A stretch of 64,000 nt of DNA from Cristatella mucedo (GCA_009760855.2 WPIO01000045.1:2016501-2080500), one strand, 5' to 3'; positions 12,801 to 59,750 are shown, numbered from the stretch's first letter. Translations and numbers: made by a program. Notes: generated by a model not told the origin, from the letters alone.

Positions 12801-14155
12801 AGCTGCGGCGGCCGCTTGAGCGCGTCGCCGGCGCTTGCCAGCGGCGTGCGAAGTCGCGAGGCGGCGCTAGCTGAGGGCGAATTCGTTAGCCGCCGCGCCG
12901 AGCCGCGCTCCCCAATCGGCGCCTAATCGAGCGACGACACTAATCTACCCCTGCTAATCAGCGGGAGGTGCGCTCGCGGACGCGAGTTTACGCGCCGGCT
13001 GATTACACTTTCGACTGGGCAATTAAGCGGCCAATTCTACTTATGAGACGCGCGCTTCGACGCCCGTTCGACGCCCTTTTTTTGCTCGCGCCCGCGAGCC
13101 TCGCGCTCGATTGCCGAGGGGAAGCAGCAACGGAGGCGGAGCGACGCCTATGAGTCGGCCGGGACGCCGCACCGCGGTGCACTTACGAGCGGCGCCGCTA
13201 CCCGTCCGCACGCCCCCTTTGCGACATCATTACCCGTCGATCGTAGGCGTCACGCCCGCGACGGATCGTGAAGCTCTCAAAAGTGCGCTCTTCGCACAAG
13301 CGCCCGCTGTTGCGCTGCGCCGCCCTTCGCGCGCGAGCGCGCGAGACTTCCGCTCGGCTTAAATCCGCGCGCCCTGACCCGGTCGACCGCCACCGCCGCC
13401 GCCGCGGTCTGCCTCCCCTTCGGAGCTGAGTCCATGCGCGTCCAGCGGGAGCGTGCGCTGCCGGTGGAGCGTACGCTTGCCGACGGCGCCGCATCAACTG
13501 CCGATCGGATTCGAGAAAGCGTCTGCACCGAAGTGGTGCGGACGGGCTGCGTGCGAGCCGCGATCTCGCTCCGCCGTTCGCGCGCGCGCGCTCGCGCCTC
13601 AAGCGATCGGCTGAGAAAAGGCACTGGGGAATGGCGGACGTGGCGAAAGGGGGAAACAGTTAGCGGCCGGAGGCCGCCCAGCGTCGCCTGGCCGCGACGA
13701 CGCTCGGAGAAGACGCTCGAGGCAATGCTCGGAGATGCCGCGACCATTGCGATGCCGCGCTCGCGAGAGCGCCCCGCAGCGGCTTCGCTGCTCGCTTCGA
13801 CTGGCTCCGAAGGCAGCGGTCTTCATAAATGCTTGTGCAATGCGGCCCGAAGTAATGCACGACGGCGCGACGCGACGAGTGCAAAGTCGGCCAGCCAGGG
13901 GCAGCAGCGGATGCGCGCGCGAGCGAGCGAGCGGGCAGCCTATGCCGACGGGTGCTCACCGATTGAGCCAGAAGCGGCGGCGGCGGCGGCGGATGAGGCG
14001 CCGGCGTCAGCGGCGTCGCGGCGACCTCCGCGTCCGCGTCCGCCGCCGCTGGCCAGCTCCGAGGCCGGCGGCGCCGAGAGCTGCACGAGCGGCAGTCCGA
14101 GAAGAGCGACGACGACGACGGAGACGCCGGCCGCCGAGCGCCGCCTACGATGCAT
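1068..14155 (-). CDS. Ionotropic glutamate receptor gene, 5' part (five exons, runs off left edge)
   Basis: Joined exons 14155-13960, 7257-7102, 5559-5311, 2663-2488 and 1121-1068 give 831 nt, or 277 codons, in one open frame with matching intron phases (1,1,1,0 and a phase-0 donor at the end). The product starts with a signal peptide and continues into the bilobed amino-terminal (ANF-receptor-like) domain of iGluRs. Typical segments in order are IGLLLNEG, CNFEATNTVCSKL, LQIPYVS, FAINVRPQ, WGWRHAVLAYQNNAGLVR and SEYFMKVALQEG. Two N-glycosylation sequons are visible (N124, N269). The Cys in TVCSKL (residue 119) sits where family members have the conserved loop cysteine. The segment after the NNAG junction looks more kainate-like than AMPA-like, but the subtype is inference. 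The ligand-binding and pore domains must lie left of position 1. The product would be a cell-surface, glutamate-gated cation channel subunit. It is highly divergent, so it could be an invertebrate-specific iGluR class. Confidence 0.78.
1122..2487. other. iGluR intron 4, GC-rich, no further exon seen
   Basis: Intron between exons 4 and 5. Several open frames on both strands are GC-rich shadows without matching splice phases or recognisable motifs. Confidence 0.5.
2488..2663 (-). CDS. iGluR exon 4 (176 nt)
   Basis: The exon begins after TTTTATCTAG in phase 1 and ends at GTG|GTAAGC in phase 0. It reads LVRCTEIARMLHAAKISF, then FRDISAAKMREFFKEV and SWTRFFIDADIPLSEYFMKV. It completes the NNA-G-LVR junction with exon 3, the usual 'STG-LIRL'-type site of iGluR amino-terminal domains. 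A donor three nucleotides earlier (AAG|GTGGTA) would drop one Val, but it fits the consensus much less well. Confidence 0.8.
3139..3319 (-). mobile_element. SINE-A (tRNA-derived), well preserved
   Basis: Read on the minus strand it starts with a tRNA-like head (GGCTCTCTAGGTAAGGTGG as A-box region, GTGGGTTCAAATCC as B box) and a body with GGTGATAGCCG. It ends AATCAGCTAGCATTTTTTT. A 7-bp direct repeat AAGCTTA flanks it (3132-3138 and 3320-3326), consistent with a target-site duplication. It lies in iGluR intron 3. Confidence 0.8.
4336..4482 (-). mobile_element. SINE-A, diverged copy
   Basis: Shares with other SINE-A copies the AGCTGATTTGACAGCC end, the GAAGAGCCT segment, the GCGATAAAGGATTGCC core and the tRNA-like head region, with many substitutions. 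Confidence 0.6.
5126..5209. repeat. 42-bp tandem duplication
   Basis: Two copies of a 42-bp unit that contains GAGCGGCGATCGAGCATTTC and ends in an A6 run, 5126-5167 and 5168-5209, differing at few positions. A partial third start follows. It lies in iGluR intron 3, about 100 bp past the exon 3 donor on the sense strand. Confidence 0.9.
5311..5559 (-). CDS. iGluR exon 3 (249 nt)
   Basis: An 83-codon phase 1-1 exon between acceptor CGTTGCAG and donor GTGAGC. It encodes CSKLLNETLALLAPGACSAL, then ARTLQIPYVSTALEP, EAEFAINVRPQTLELSAQLM and WGWRHAVLAYQNNA. The order is loop cysteine, 'xxAIFGP'-equivalent, 'IPhhs' strand, 'Rxxxp' segment and 'WxxhxhhY' strand, as in iGluR amino-terminal domains. 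Coding GC is very high compared with exons 2 and 4, and the surrounding intron is also GC-rich. Confidence 0.82.
5778..6112. repeat. Impure (GA)n tract
   Basis: Purine-rich GA/GAAA/GGGA repeats on the plus strand, so a CU-rich tract in the iGluR pre-mRNA, about 220 nt upstream of the exon 3 acceptor. Confidence 0.9.
6785..7075. repeat. Impure (GA)n tract next to the exon 2 donor
   Basis: GA-rich with GAAA and GACA interruptions. In the iGluR transcript it is a CU-rich run of nearly 300 nt that starts about 25 nt after the exon 2 donor at 7101. Confidence 0.9.
7102..7257 (-). CDS. iGluR exon 2 (156 nt)
   Basis: A phase 1-1 exon between acceptor GGCCATTTTAG and donor GTAAGG. It starts LLLNEGAPAVTAVVKFAFDT and ends RPLLVSARDTCNFEATNT. 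It is the first strand and helix of the amino-terminal domain plus the 'DsFxatnxvC' motif that runs into exon 3. The intron after its donor becomes CU-rich on the sense strand within about 25 nt. A SINE-B copy lies about 60 bp upstream of its acceptor on the sense strand. Confidence 0.8.
7317..7445 (+). mobile_element. SINE-B, 5'-truncated
   Basis: Contains AGGTGCTCGCCCCGACC, a B-box-like GCAGGCTCCAGCCCC, the GAAGCACCTGAATAGAGATT body and the tail TTAAGTTCTCTTAGGGCGC followed by AAATAAATTATAT. It lies in iGluR intron 1. Confidence 0.75.
7446..8398. other. iGluR intron 1 (7258-13959), first part: no gene seen
   Basis: No exon with matching phase and no clear element. Retroelement fragments follow at 8399, 9056, 10385 and 11640. 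Confidence 0.5.
8399..8661 (+). mobile_element. LINE family A, internally deleted 3' fragment
   Basis: Begins with the RT C-terminal coding segment (IRACLDKDTTSKL-like, ending in SRLDF), jumps to the 3' UTR CAGCAAATGTAAAGTGCC and ends GCGCTTTATCAAGTGCATT followed by (ATT)n. Confidence 0.75.
9056..9240 (-). mobile_element. SINE-A, well preserved
   Basis: Close relative of the copy at 3139, in the same orientation, with B box GTGGGCTCGAATCC and 3' AATCAGCTAGCATTTTTTT. GCTTAA occurs at both edges (9053-9058 and 9237-9242) as a possible target-site duplication. Confidence 0.8.
10385..10790 (+). mobile_element. LINE family B 3' fragment
   Basis: A degraded match to the C-terminal end of the family B ORF (segment GGTCCTAGACTGG, then TGGAACTCACTTCC), followed by its 3' tail GTGAGTGCGCTGTACAAAAC and GTTACAGACGGAGATACAT. 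Frame broken. Confidence 0.65.
11640..11990 (+). mobile_element. LINE family A, strongly decayed fragment
   Basis: Follows the RT C-terminal region of family A (residue order NSAAL, VAMATIVAPHLSGLRWLPSS, LTFR) but with frameshifts and substitutions. Confidence 0.5.
13960..14155 (-). CDS. iGluR exon 1: signal peptide and N-terminal spacer
   Basis: ATG at 14155 opens a basic MHRRRRSAAG start followed by the hydrophobic core VSVVVVALLGLPLVQL, a good secretion signal. Gly/Arg- and Ala-rich spacer residues follow and end SGSI-G at donor GTGAGC, phase 1. That joins exon 2 to read GSIGLLLNEG, which fits the first beta strand of iGluR domains. An in-frame upstream ATG at 14383 would add 76 residues that bury the signal peptide, so I prefer 14155. 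The context has a purine at -3. Confidence 0.72.
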
Positions 14156-14377
14156 CGCTCCGGCGAATGAGCATAGCAGCTGCACCGTCGAGCGAAAGAA
14201 CCGCCGGAAGACGACGGCGGCGGCCGCGGCGGCAGCGGCGGCGGAGGCGCGGGAGCGAGCGAGCGGACGCCGCGAGGTGCGCTCACCGAGTGAGCGGCGA
14301 CCTCGGGCTCGGAGCCGCGGATCGGGGGAGCGAGCGAGACGAGGCGCGACCCCATCGATTGATTTCTGTGCGGTGGT

Positions 14378-14385
14378 ATGCAAAT
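14378..14385 (+). promoter_or_regulatory. Octamer motif ATGCAAAT upstream of iGluR start
   Basis: A perfect ATGCAAAT octamer, the POU-domain factor site, lies about 225 bp upstream of the preferred start codon in the GC-rich block. Exact 8-mers also occur by chance, so function is inference. Confidence 0.3.
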
Positions 14386-15989
14386 GAAGTGGCTCGCGGC
14401 TCGACCGAAAACGGCAACGAACTGCCGTGCGCGTGGCGCGGCGACGGCGTCGCCGTCAGCGACACCGCCGCCGCCGTCAGCGACGCCGCCGCCGCCGCAT
14501 GCGGCGATGGCGCTGGCGTAAACGGCCTCGATCCACCGAGCTGCGCAGCGGCGACGCGCCTCAGCTGGACGCGCCGGCCAGCGCCGGGCTTGCCATAAGA
14601 CGTAAGCGTTGCGCCTTCCAGCGATTCGCTGCCGCCGTCAGGGTTTTTTGCCCGCGTGCCGGAATTCTAAACGCAGCACTGCACCTCTGAGATGGGAGTA
14701 GGCGGAGTAGAGAAAGTCAAGATGCTGAGCGTGCTGAAGGGGCAGCGTGCTGACTCGACCGGATCTCTACTAATTAAAGCGAGAAAGTCCGTCCTTCCCT
14801 CCGTCACTTGGCAAGATGGCGCAGCGATGTCTTCCGTGGCCAATGCTTCCGGATGGGACATGTAATAGACGTGTAATATTTCTACTAGGACTCAGCGAAA
14901 TGAGTCCACGGCTGCTCGTTACGACTGATTATCGTTATTCGTGGTTCCTGAGTTGCAGTGGCTCGGTACCGAGTACGCATTAATAAGTGACCGAGGCCGC
15001 ATGGAAGCCGATGAAGTGACATAAGATAGTCGGTCAGTTGTGACTCCAGACTCGGCACTGCATTGGAGCTGATTTGAGCTTTGGGCCGCGGAGCCGTTGG
15101 TGTACGTCATGGCCGCTGTTGAACGCCCGTAGCCCTCGGCTGCTGTCAAATAGACTCGTCTACACTATGGATACGGACTTTTGTACTTAAATATACGAGT
15201 TCTCTTCGTCGCTGCCGTGTTCCTAATACTTTTGGCGTAGCTGCGTGCATTGATGCAGCACGGGGTAGCTAGCCGTACTAACAAGTTCACGCGTCGCCAG
15301 TATTCATCGCTCGTCGGCTGAGACTAGCATTGTCATGAACGCGATGTTTGCGGCCTAGTTCTGACCGGACGTGGAACCAGCACACAAAATTCATAAACAG
15401 TAACTTCAAATTTGTATTCGTGCGGCAAATTAAAAACGGAAACCAAAGAATCAGGTAACTGATCACGCAGCAGTCGGTGATTAGGCACGCACAGTGACTG
15501 AGAGGGCGAGGGCGCCGGAGCCGTCCCGCCGCGCCGGACGCCGTCCCTTTCCGGCATTAATGAGTAGCCGCTGGTCAACGTGACGCAAATGGAGTTGTTG
15601 CGGTAACTGAGACGGCTTTCCCCTGCGACTTGCCTCAGGCTTACAATGGTGATAATAAAAATACATTTGTATAGAGCCATCGTAGAACTTCATCTATTTC
15701 TATTTCACTTTACTATACTGTACACGGTCATAGCCTTTGAAATTACGAAATATTTTTCGCCGACATGCCCAAGGAGAAAAGTCTTATAGACCAAGTTGGA
15801 AACCGTTTAATAAAATTCGTTGGCACGATTCCTTAGCAAAGACAATTGCCATCAATAAAGGCGTAGTTGGACGTTTGGTATTGGGCGAGACTAAACCTTG
15901 AGCTTGAGAGGGGGTGGCACGACGGTGATAAGTTTCCTTCAAGGTCTGCTCAGAAGACCTCTGTTGTCACTCGTAAAAATTGTTATTTT

Positions 15990-16525
<536 letters not shown>

Positions 16526-18769
16526 TAGCCTTTGGGCGTTGCCCAAACGGACCAAAATCTTGCTGCGGCTATTCAGTCCGCCCGTTTCAATGCGTATTCC
16601 TTAGCGATTGTTTCGCCCTGAAAACATATTCGGGCCGAGCCCCCAACGGTGGATCCGGTTAGTCAGGTTTTATATACAGAAAAGTCGTTGCTCCGGCCCG
16701 GGCCGTCAGCCGAGGAGGCGGGGACAGCTGAGGGCGTCAGCGCTCACAGCTTCTCTTCAATCTTCCGACCTCAATGGCCGTACGCTGGTAGTAGAAATGT
16801 CAGCCGTTTCTCGGATCGGTCGCTTGGATATCGCGCTCCGGCGATCCCAAGCGTCTGCAGAGTCCGGGCTTTCCCGCGATCCTGAGCATCCAGTTATGGT
16901 TTGTCGGGCCTACGCTGGCTCGTCGCAATAGGCACCGCAGCTGCTGCACACTCGTTGCGGCTCGCTGCGTGTCCACGTAAGAATCCGATCTGTCGATCTG
17001 TAAGATGCGTCGCTGCTCTGGTGGCTGCCTCCCTCTGAATCGCCGCCTTGTCTTAATACCGCAACGCTCTTGCTACGGCCGCTGTATGTCATGCGTGCTC
17101 GCATTGTATCGTATTCGGGCGGGATATGCCAATCGAAAACGTACGCCGGAACCGTGCGTTGGCAAGCGTTGCTAGTGACGCAGGAGGCCAAGGTCGTGCG
17201 TTCGGCTGCGGGACGTGCACCTGCCCGCTAAATGTCATGGGCTGAAGAACCCTTTGCGTGGTTGGCAATGCTAAGTGAACGTGCAATTATAAGACGCTGA
17301 TGAAAGAAAAAAATGAAAAGCCGACGGCTCTCTACCACGTGCGCTCTCTGGGCATTGGCTGCGACCTTGTGCGGAACGTTCCGAGGTAAGCCGAGCGATC
17401 GAAGGAGAGCCTAGTGCTGCTGGCGAAAAAGCCGGTGTCATGAACGAGGCATTCACTTCCGCAAAAGCGTTGAATGACCTGGACCGACCCTGAGGAAATT
17501 TTAAACTCTAATATTTCACGAGCAGCTCGGTACTGCGTTCAGCGCTTCGACCGGCTCGCTAATAGGACTAGTCTCTGTGTAACCTCCACTCAGTGCTTTA
17601 TAGTTAGTTGTTCTCAAAGGCCCGACGAAACGATTGTGTCCAGAGCCTATTGGAATGCTACAGAGTGTGCGAATGGCATCCATACAGTGATTTCTGTGCC
17701 TTGAGTAGTGTAACACGGAATACCTGCATAGGAATTTGACATCCAGTGTCTCGTGTGAGATCAGTCAGCCGCGAGCGACGCCCAGCGAAGCTGAAGCTTG
17801 AGACCCCAAAGGACGGCTCACTGGACCTATAAAACTATCGGCGACCATCGCTAATTTTGAGATAGACTGAAGACAGTGGAAAGTTACCACCTTATGGACC
17901 ACGAAAGACCCGGGCTGTTAGTCTGGGTATAGTCGCACTTTGCAAACGTCAGTGAGGTCGTGCGAACTTTTAAGTCTGTCCAGTTATGCAAAATAAGCAG
18001 CGATCCTACGATCTTGCGCTTTTAATTGACTTGCTGACATGCATCGTAGTTCCTTGACTGCTGCGATTGTACCTATTCGTCGTGCCAGTCAATCTCACAC
18101 AAATACAATTATGTTTTGCTAGGAGCCCTGCGCCAGTGAAAATGACCTAATCAGGACACGGGATAGTGTAATCTCGAGACTTTCTTAGCACTTGTTTTTC
18201 AGGCTTCGGTTCGGGTCTTCTGGGCTCTCAGCCATTATTTAAGGCCCGCCGTTGATCCCTCCTGTGGCTGTGTTCATCCGAGCAGACGCTTGGCTCTTTG
18301 GCTCTTTAGCTATAGTCATTCGGCATCTGCGAGGTCATCCGACAGTCTGGATTATTGGCTGGACTAGACCTGCCTTCGCACAGACCTTTACCACAATCTG
18401 TCGTTCGGTTCTTATGGATTACTGGCTGCACCTGACCTGCCTGCTCACATACGTCTTGTAGTCGCTGGGTCAGCTTCTGCTTGCTTGTGGTTCACTGATT
18501 TCGTGCCCAATTTTGGCCGCTAAATAGCAAGAGGCTACTCGATAACTCTCAGAATCTCTCTTATCGCTTTTGATGGTTTAACCACCTATAATGCAATGTA
18601 GAGAAAACATGTCTCCTCCGCTCACCGGCAAGAATTGTATAACTTTCCCGTCTTACATGTGCTTCATGCCACTGATACTGACACATTTCCTTCAATCGCC
18701 GGCTCCACCAAGCCGTGCAAGAATTAAGGATGTGGTTTATACTCAGCTGGAATTTCTCAGAATAGCCTC

Positions 18770-19258
18770 TGACAACAATTCACAGATAATCCCCGCCACC
18801 AGACCAAGCATCGTACCACCCGCCTCTCGGAATCCAACAGTTTAACAACACCTCGTACAAACCTCAAATCCTTTGGAGACCGTGCATTTAGTTCGTATCC
18901 TCCCAAAGCTTGGAACTCCCACCTGACTTGTGTCACAACATCCCCTGACTTGATCACATTTAAAAATAATTTAAAAACACCTATCTAGGACGGCATTTAG
19001 TGGGTCCCTGTAATTCGTCGTTGATGTTCTTATGCATGCTGACATTGTGCATGCTGCCACTAACCACACTTGCATGCTGACTCTGTGCATGTCACCCCTA
19101 ACCATGCTATTGATTTTGTTTGTTTATCAAGCATGATATTACTCACCAATCAATTGCATTTTCCTTTGCAGCAAATGTAAAGCCCCTAGGAAGAGATTGA
19201 GTTCTCTGAGGGCACTTTATCAACTGCATTATTATTATTACTATTATTATTATTATTA
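18770..19258 (+). mobile_element. LINE family A 3' fragment
   Basis: RT C-terminal remnants (ATCGTACCACCCGC, CCTCAAATCCTTTGGAGACC), 3' UTR with CCCCTAACCATGCTATT and CAGCAAATGTAAAGC, ending GGCACTTTATCAACTGCATT then (ATT)n. 5'-truncated. Confidence 0.8.
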
Positions 19259-19607
19259 AACGGGCTTAATGGCGTCTACCAGCCACAGTGCACTAAGTCT
19301 ATCGACGAATTCCAGCTATCACCTGAACGATTTAGCACTCATGTGCTACTCAAGTCACTGGCAGCTGGTATTTTCTGAACATTTCTGTGTTTATATCTGT
19401 ATTTTTGTCAGTTAATTTACAACAAGTTTGCAGATCTTACGATAGAGAGTTCTCTCTGCAGCACAGTTATAGCTAAACTGCTATCGGTATATGTAGCCAG
19501 GTTTCACCTCGCAATAAATAGAGAAGGTATGAAGGATAGATGAGTATTGCTTGCTGTCTGGGAAGAAAAATCAAGAAGTATCGAAAGGCGGCGTTTTACC
19601 AAAGTCG

Positions 19608-20100
<493 letters not shown>

Positions 20101-20130
20101 CCTCACTTTCTTCTCCTTCTCCCTCCCTCT

Positions 20131-20838
20131 TCCATGCATTCGTGACATCCCGTCTTGACTTCTGTAACTCACTGCTTGCTGGCCTACCGGCATATGCAAT
20201 TAGGCGATTACAGCTGGTGCAAACTCAGCAGCTAGACTTGCCGGTCGTGAGCATCTCAGTTGCCACATCACACCACTTCTCGCCGACCTGCACTGGCTAC
20301 CATTCAAGCAACTGATCGACTTCAAGGTTTTGTCGCTCACTTTTAGGTCACTTCATTCTTTGGCTCCAGCCTATCTCTCAGATCTACGCCCCCACCAGGC
20401 CAAACATCGTACCACCCGCTTTTCGGAATCCAACAGTCTATAATCTAAATACCTCGTACAAACCTCAAATCCTTTGGAGACCGTGCATTTAATTCGTATG
20501 CTCCCAAAGCCTGGAACTCCCTCCCGACCTGCGTCAGAACATCCCCTGACCTGACCACATTTCAAAGGAACCTAAAAACACACCTATTTAGGACAGCATT
20601 TAGTGGGTCCCTGTGATTCGTCCTTCATGTGCTTATGCGTGTTGACACTGTGCATGCTGCTACTAACCACACTTGCATGCTGACCCTGTGCATGTCACCC
20701 CTAACCATGTTATCCATGTTTGTTAAGCATGATGTCACTCATCATTCAATCGTGTTTCCCTTTGCAGCAAATGTAAAGCATCTAGAGAGAGATTGAGTTC
20801 TCTGAGGGCGCTTCATCAAGTGCATCATTATCATTATG
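20131..20838 (+). mobile_element. LINE family A 3' fragment
   Basis: Starts inside the RT C-terminal segment (ATTCGTGACATCCCGTCTTG) directly after the (CT)n array. It continues with the conserved end of the ORF and 3' UTR, and ends GGGCGCTTCATCAAGTGCATC. It carries frame disruptions. Confidence 0.8.
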
Positions 20839-21617
20839 ATCTCTCTCTCATTCTTTTCGTCTTTCTGCTACTATATAAATGACTAATTTTTGCTTGTAAT
20901 TCCCCTTCATAATCCGTGAAACGAGATACTTCTCCAGCAGTCTGCCATTATTGATTTGCCAGCTCTGTAGCCTTTAGTGACCATCTCGATTCTCACATGT
21001 ACAACTCGTGCGATATATTGCGAAGCCTTCAAACTTACAGCTCTGAAAAATTCTACTATTTCCCTTGCCTTTGCATGCCCAGAGATACGACTCCAAGGTA
21101 TCGACTGGAGAAATATTTAGAACCACTTAGTTTTATCGCTGGTATCACTCAGCTCAGTAAGGGGTAGCAACTATTCGATACAAAGTAGTAGCTAAATGGA
21201 ATTTTAAAGAGTGCGTTGGGTGGTGTAGCAACTGACTAACCAACATGAAAACTTGAATATGTGTAACGACTGTCCACAACGCGAGTAGTTGCAGCATTTA
21301 AAGACAACGTGGCTGGCAGCTGTATTAGCTCTTACATGGTAAGATAATCATGTCACGTGATCAATGTTATAAGAATTTCAAGTCTGGGACTCTATGTACA
21401 AGCTCGTAATGTCGTGTTTGCCATGAAGAGATGTGCATCTAGAGCAGGCATGCACCATGCAGAGCATGCGCCGTAGCCTAGGTGCACAACTCGTGCTTGA
21501 ATCTTGGATGTTGGGTCTGTCTGTTTGCATCCTTGGGGAATATTTCTTAGACGGATCCAGAGCTGAGCCCGGGGTTTATTGGGTCATAGAGCTTTTAATC
21601 TTCATTGTGAACTGGTA

Positions 21618-55852
<34,235 letters not shown>

Positions 55853-56137
55853 AGGCCGAATCGCCACCGCCTCAGTCTCAGAGCTGCCTGGCTCGCTATT
55901 AAGCTCTTGCTCTCTCACCGCACTGGAGCTCCTCTCTGGCTCAGAGAAAAGGCTCCAGGACAAAGGAGTTTTTGCCCCCCCCCCCTTAACAGTTCATGTT
56001 CGAGCTAAAATTTAGCCAAGGCCAACGCGGCGCTACATGTCTGCGCCCGTGTGTGCATGTGTGAGCGTGCGTGTGTGCGCTCGCGAACCGTTGGAATTCT
56101 CTACGATGTGCTTTATTGTGGACCGAGGATGGTTTAA

Positions 56138-56302
56138 TGAGCTGGTTTAGCCCAGTGGTTAAGGTGTTCGCATTTAACGACAAAGGTCAGGGTGAATGCA
56201 TTTGGAAACTGAGTTCGTGGGCTCGAGCCAAATTTCGTATGTGAATCACCTGATCAGCGATTATGTTCTGTTAGGGCGCTGTGCAGATGAATGATATATT
56301 TC
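56138..56302 (+). mobile_element. SINE-B, plus orientation
   Basis: GAGCTGGTTTAGCCCAGTGG, TTAAGGTGTTCGC, B-box GTTCGTGGGCTCGAGCC, tail ATGTTCTGTTAGGGCGCTGT and AGATGAATGATAT. Confidence 0.7.
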
Positions 56303-56509
56303 AGTGTGCTCACGCATCGGTAAGCTTGTACCCGCGAAGACGTTCGTCTCTAGGCCATCTATCTACCAGTGGACTGTGCTGTGCAGTGAAGCAGCGCGGC
56401 TAAAACACAAGCAGCCACAGCTGGGAGTCGAAAGCGACAGTTTATAGGGAGCCTGTTAGTAATGGCTACGCGCCGGCGCTTTACACGGTGCGAACCGGAC
56501 CGGCGGAGT

Positions 56510-57440
<931 letters not shown>

Positions 57441-58194
57441 AACTGATGCAGATTGTCGAACTTTGCCAGGGGACCTTTAACCTTAGTGACTCGCCTGTCG
57501 AAACTATTGAACTCAAATGCGATCGCTAATCACTCATTGGCCATAGCTGTTTATGTCGAATTCTCAGATTTAATCTAACTCTTGGATTCGCTTCAGAACT
57601 TAAACCGACAGCATTCTTTCGCTTGACTACCAGCCGAGGCTTTAATGCCCTAATTTGAGTGCCGTGGAGTGGTTGTCAGGACGTCCAGTGGGTAGAGCTC
57701 TAGACTAGACAACTAAACTACCTGCTGGTAGCGAATTATGGTTCACCTAGTCATACGATAGACGGCGTTAGGTTTTTATACATTATAGAAATTGCATTCA
57801 ACACCTTTTTCGATGGCAATGGAAAGATAAACTCCATCGGTGCTTACATCTCTTCAAAGCTCAATAGATAGGACGTTTGACTAGAAAATCAGACATTTGA
57901 GGGATCGTTTTGCACTACAGGGGAAATGTTTGCATTTTATCTCGTGTTAAACAGTTTGTTGTTCTTTATTTTTAGGAATTAATACAACGAACTCCTCTTC
58001 GAGTCTTCGTTTTTCCCTTTGTCACCTGACTGGTGCACGTAATGCACTGGATCATGTTGTGACTGCAGAACTTTCGAATGAAAGTGAATAGTCTTGAACT
58101 CGGCCATTTAAGCTCAGTAAACAAAGAATAGCCAGTGCTAACCTGTCTTAGAGGTGTAACCTCGCGTGGATTGCTTGTCCCCCGGTTTCTGGTT

Positions 58195-58662
58195 TCCGGT
58201 AACTCCTCAAGCCCGCGTATAATAAACTACCTTATTTGCGCGTCGCTAGCGATGGTCCGACCCCGAAGGCGGACCGCTGCAGCACCCCGAGAAACGAGCA
58301 GCTAACTGAGTAGCCAAAATAACACAACTGCGCAGTCTAAGTTGCTCTTAGCTGTTCGTTGATGTGGAATCGACTCTCGTGCTCTCGAAGAGTAGTCTCC
58401 ATCGACTACTGAAGCTGCAGCCCCGAGTTCTATCAGTCAGTGGTCCCGTTATATTCTCTCTCCTCTAAACTCCCGACCTCCCGAGTAGCTGCTATTTCTA
58501 CTTAAGCACAATAGTCGGTCCCCATCCTGGCCGCATCGTCTGCACCGGGCTCCAATCTAATCTGAGCTGGGTGGATCATGAGCCGGGTCTGTACTTGTTG
58601 CCCTAGTCGAACCCACTAAGGCAAGGGCTCGCATTGCGGCTAACCTGAGAGCTGCCCTAATG
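58195..58662 (+). repeat. Unclassified repeat family, copy 2
   Basis: Same block order and orientation as copy 1, about 750 bp downstream of it. Confidence 0.8.
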
Positions 58663-58817
58663 CAGAATTAGAATACATTTAGTTAATCGCAAGAATGAAT
58701 CGTTCCTTTTTAGATTCTCACCTTAACAACACGACTGGCTTCTTTCATACAGTCAAATTTCAAGTACTTTTAGACTGGTTTGTCAATTGCCAACTTAGTA
58801 CAGCTGCGAATAACTTA

Positions 58818-58960
58818 TAATAATAAATGCACTTCGTCTGTTTAGCGCCTTAGTGTAACCTAACCCCATACCAAGCTCTTCATATGAGCCGCAGGGCTCA
58901 AGCCCACGACATTGATCGTTAAAATCAAGCACCTTACCTAAAGACTAAATTGGGACGAGT
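58818..58960 (-). mobile_element. SINE-B, antisense, diverged
   Basis: Minus strand: TAGGTAAGGTGCTTG, GTCGTGGGCTTGAGCCC, TGAAGAGCTTGGTATGGG and an end at ACGAAGTGCATTTAT. Confidence 0.6.
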
Positions 58961-59601
58961 TCATAATCTTACATAGGATCAGGCCAAAGTGGAACAAGGC
59001 AGTGATCGTTCCAGAGGTAAAAAATTCTGTGGACTCGTAACTGTCTCGCTTCCCACTAGCTTCTCACCGAAGCAACTGGCTCCTCACTCAGTCACTTCAA
59101 AGATCCGGGCTTTTCATAGGGAGGATGCCAGAATGATGCTTTAAGACGCTGTCAGTTTAAAAGATCTTTGCTCGCCCAGCATTGCAAAGCTGGTTAGAAC
59201 TAGTCACATAAGCCCACAGTTGAATGAGCCGATTGTGTGGTGCACTGGCCTCAATCGGGCAGACTTGGCTTTAAGTAATGAGCAGGAACTCATAGTGAGT
59301 GCATATGTACTTACCAATGTGGTTCTTTCGTTGCCGGGCATTTTGGCTGGACTCAGACAAAGCTGGAAGGCTGAATGAACTAGGAGTTGACAATCACCCA
59401 CCTGATAGCTAAATTTTATAATTTATTTCACCTGTTTGAACCTAAATATTCTTTACTTAAGAAAAGGCGCGATACACTACAACTGCGTTTACGGGGGTCG
59501 AAGAATTGCACCATCAACTCAGCCAACTGCCTTTGATCGTTGGAATACGCCTCTGATGCTTGAGGCCAACTAACTTTACTAGCCGCTTGTTTCGAGTGCT
59601 G

Positions 59602-59661
59602 GACACACGCACACACACGCACACACACGCACACACACACACACACACACGCACACACACG

Positions 59662-59709
<48 letters not shown>

Positions 59710-59750
59710 CACACGCACGCACGCACACACACACGCACGCACGCACGCAC
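59602..59750. repeat. (CA)n with CACG variants
   Basis: Alternating purine-pyrimidine tract of about 150 bp with CGCA interruptions, a potential Z-DNA former. Confidence 0.95.

Larger units (their letters stand above)
12300..14650 (-). promoter_or_regulatory. GC/CpG-rich block around iGluR exon 1, likely promoter region
   Basis: This block is dense in CG dinucleotides and in (CCG)/(GGC) triplet runs (for example 13975-13995, 14210-14245 and 14455-14500), unlike the AT-rich intergenic DNA to its right. It includes the first coding exon and upstream sequence of the minus-strand receptor gene. Long plus-strand frames here are a by-product of few stop codons at high GC. The transcription start is not determined. 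Confidence 0.5.

Noticed and set aside
13434-14598. Two plus-strand frames of 317 and 287 residues
   Set aside because: Arg/Ala-rich frames in a CpG-rich block where stop codons are rare. The minus strand there carries a signal-peptide exon with matching phase.
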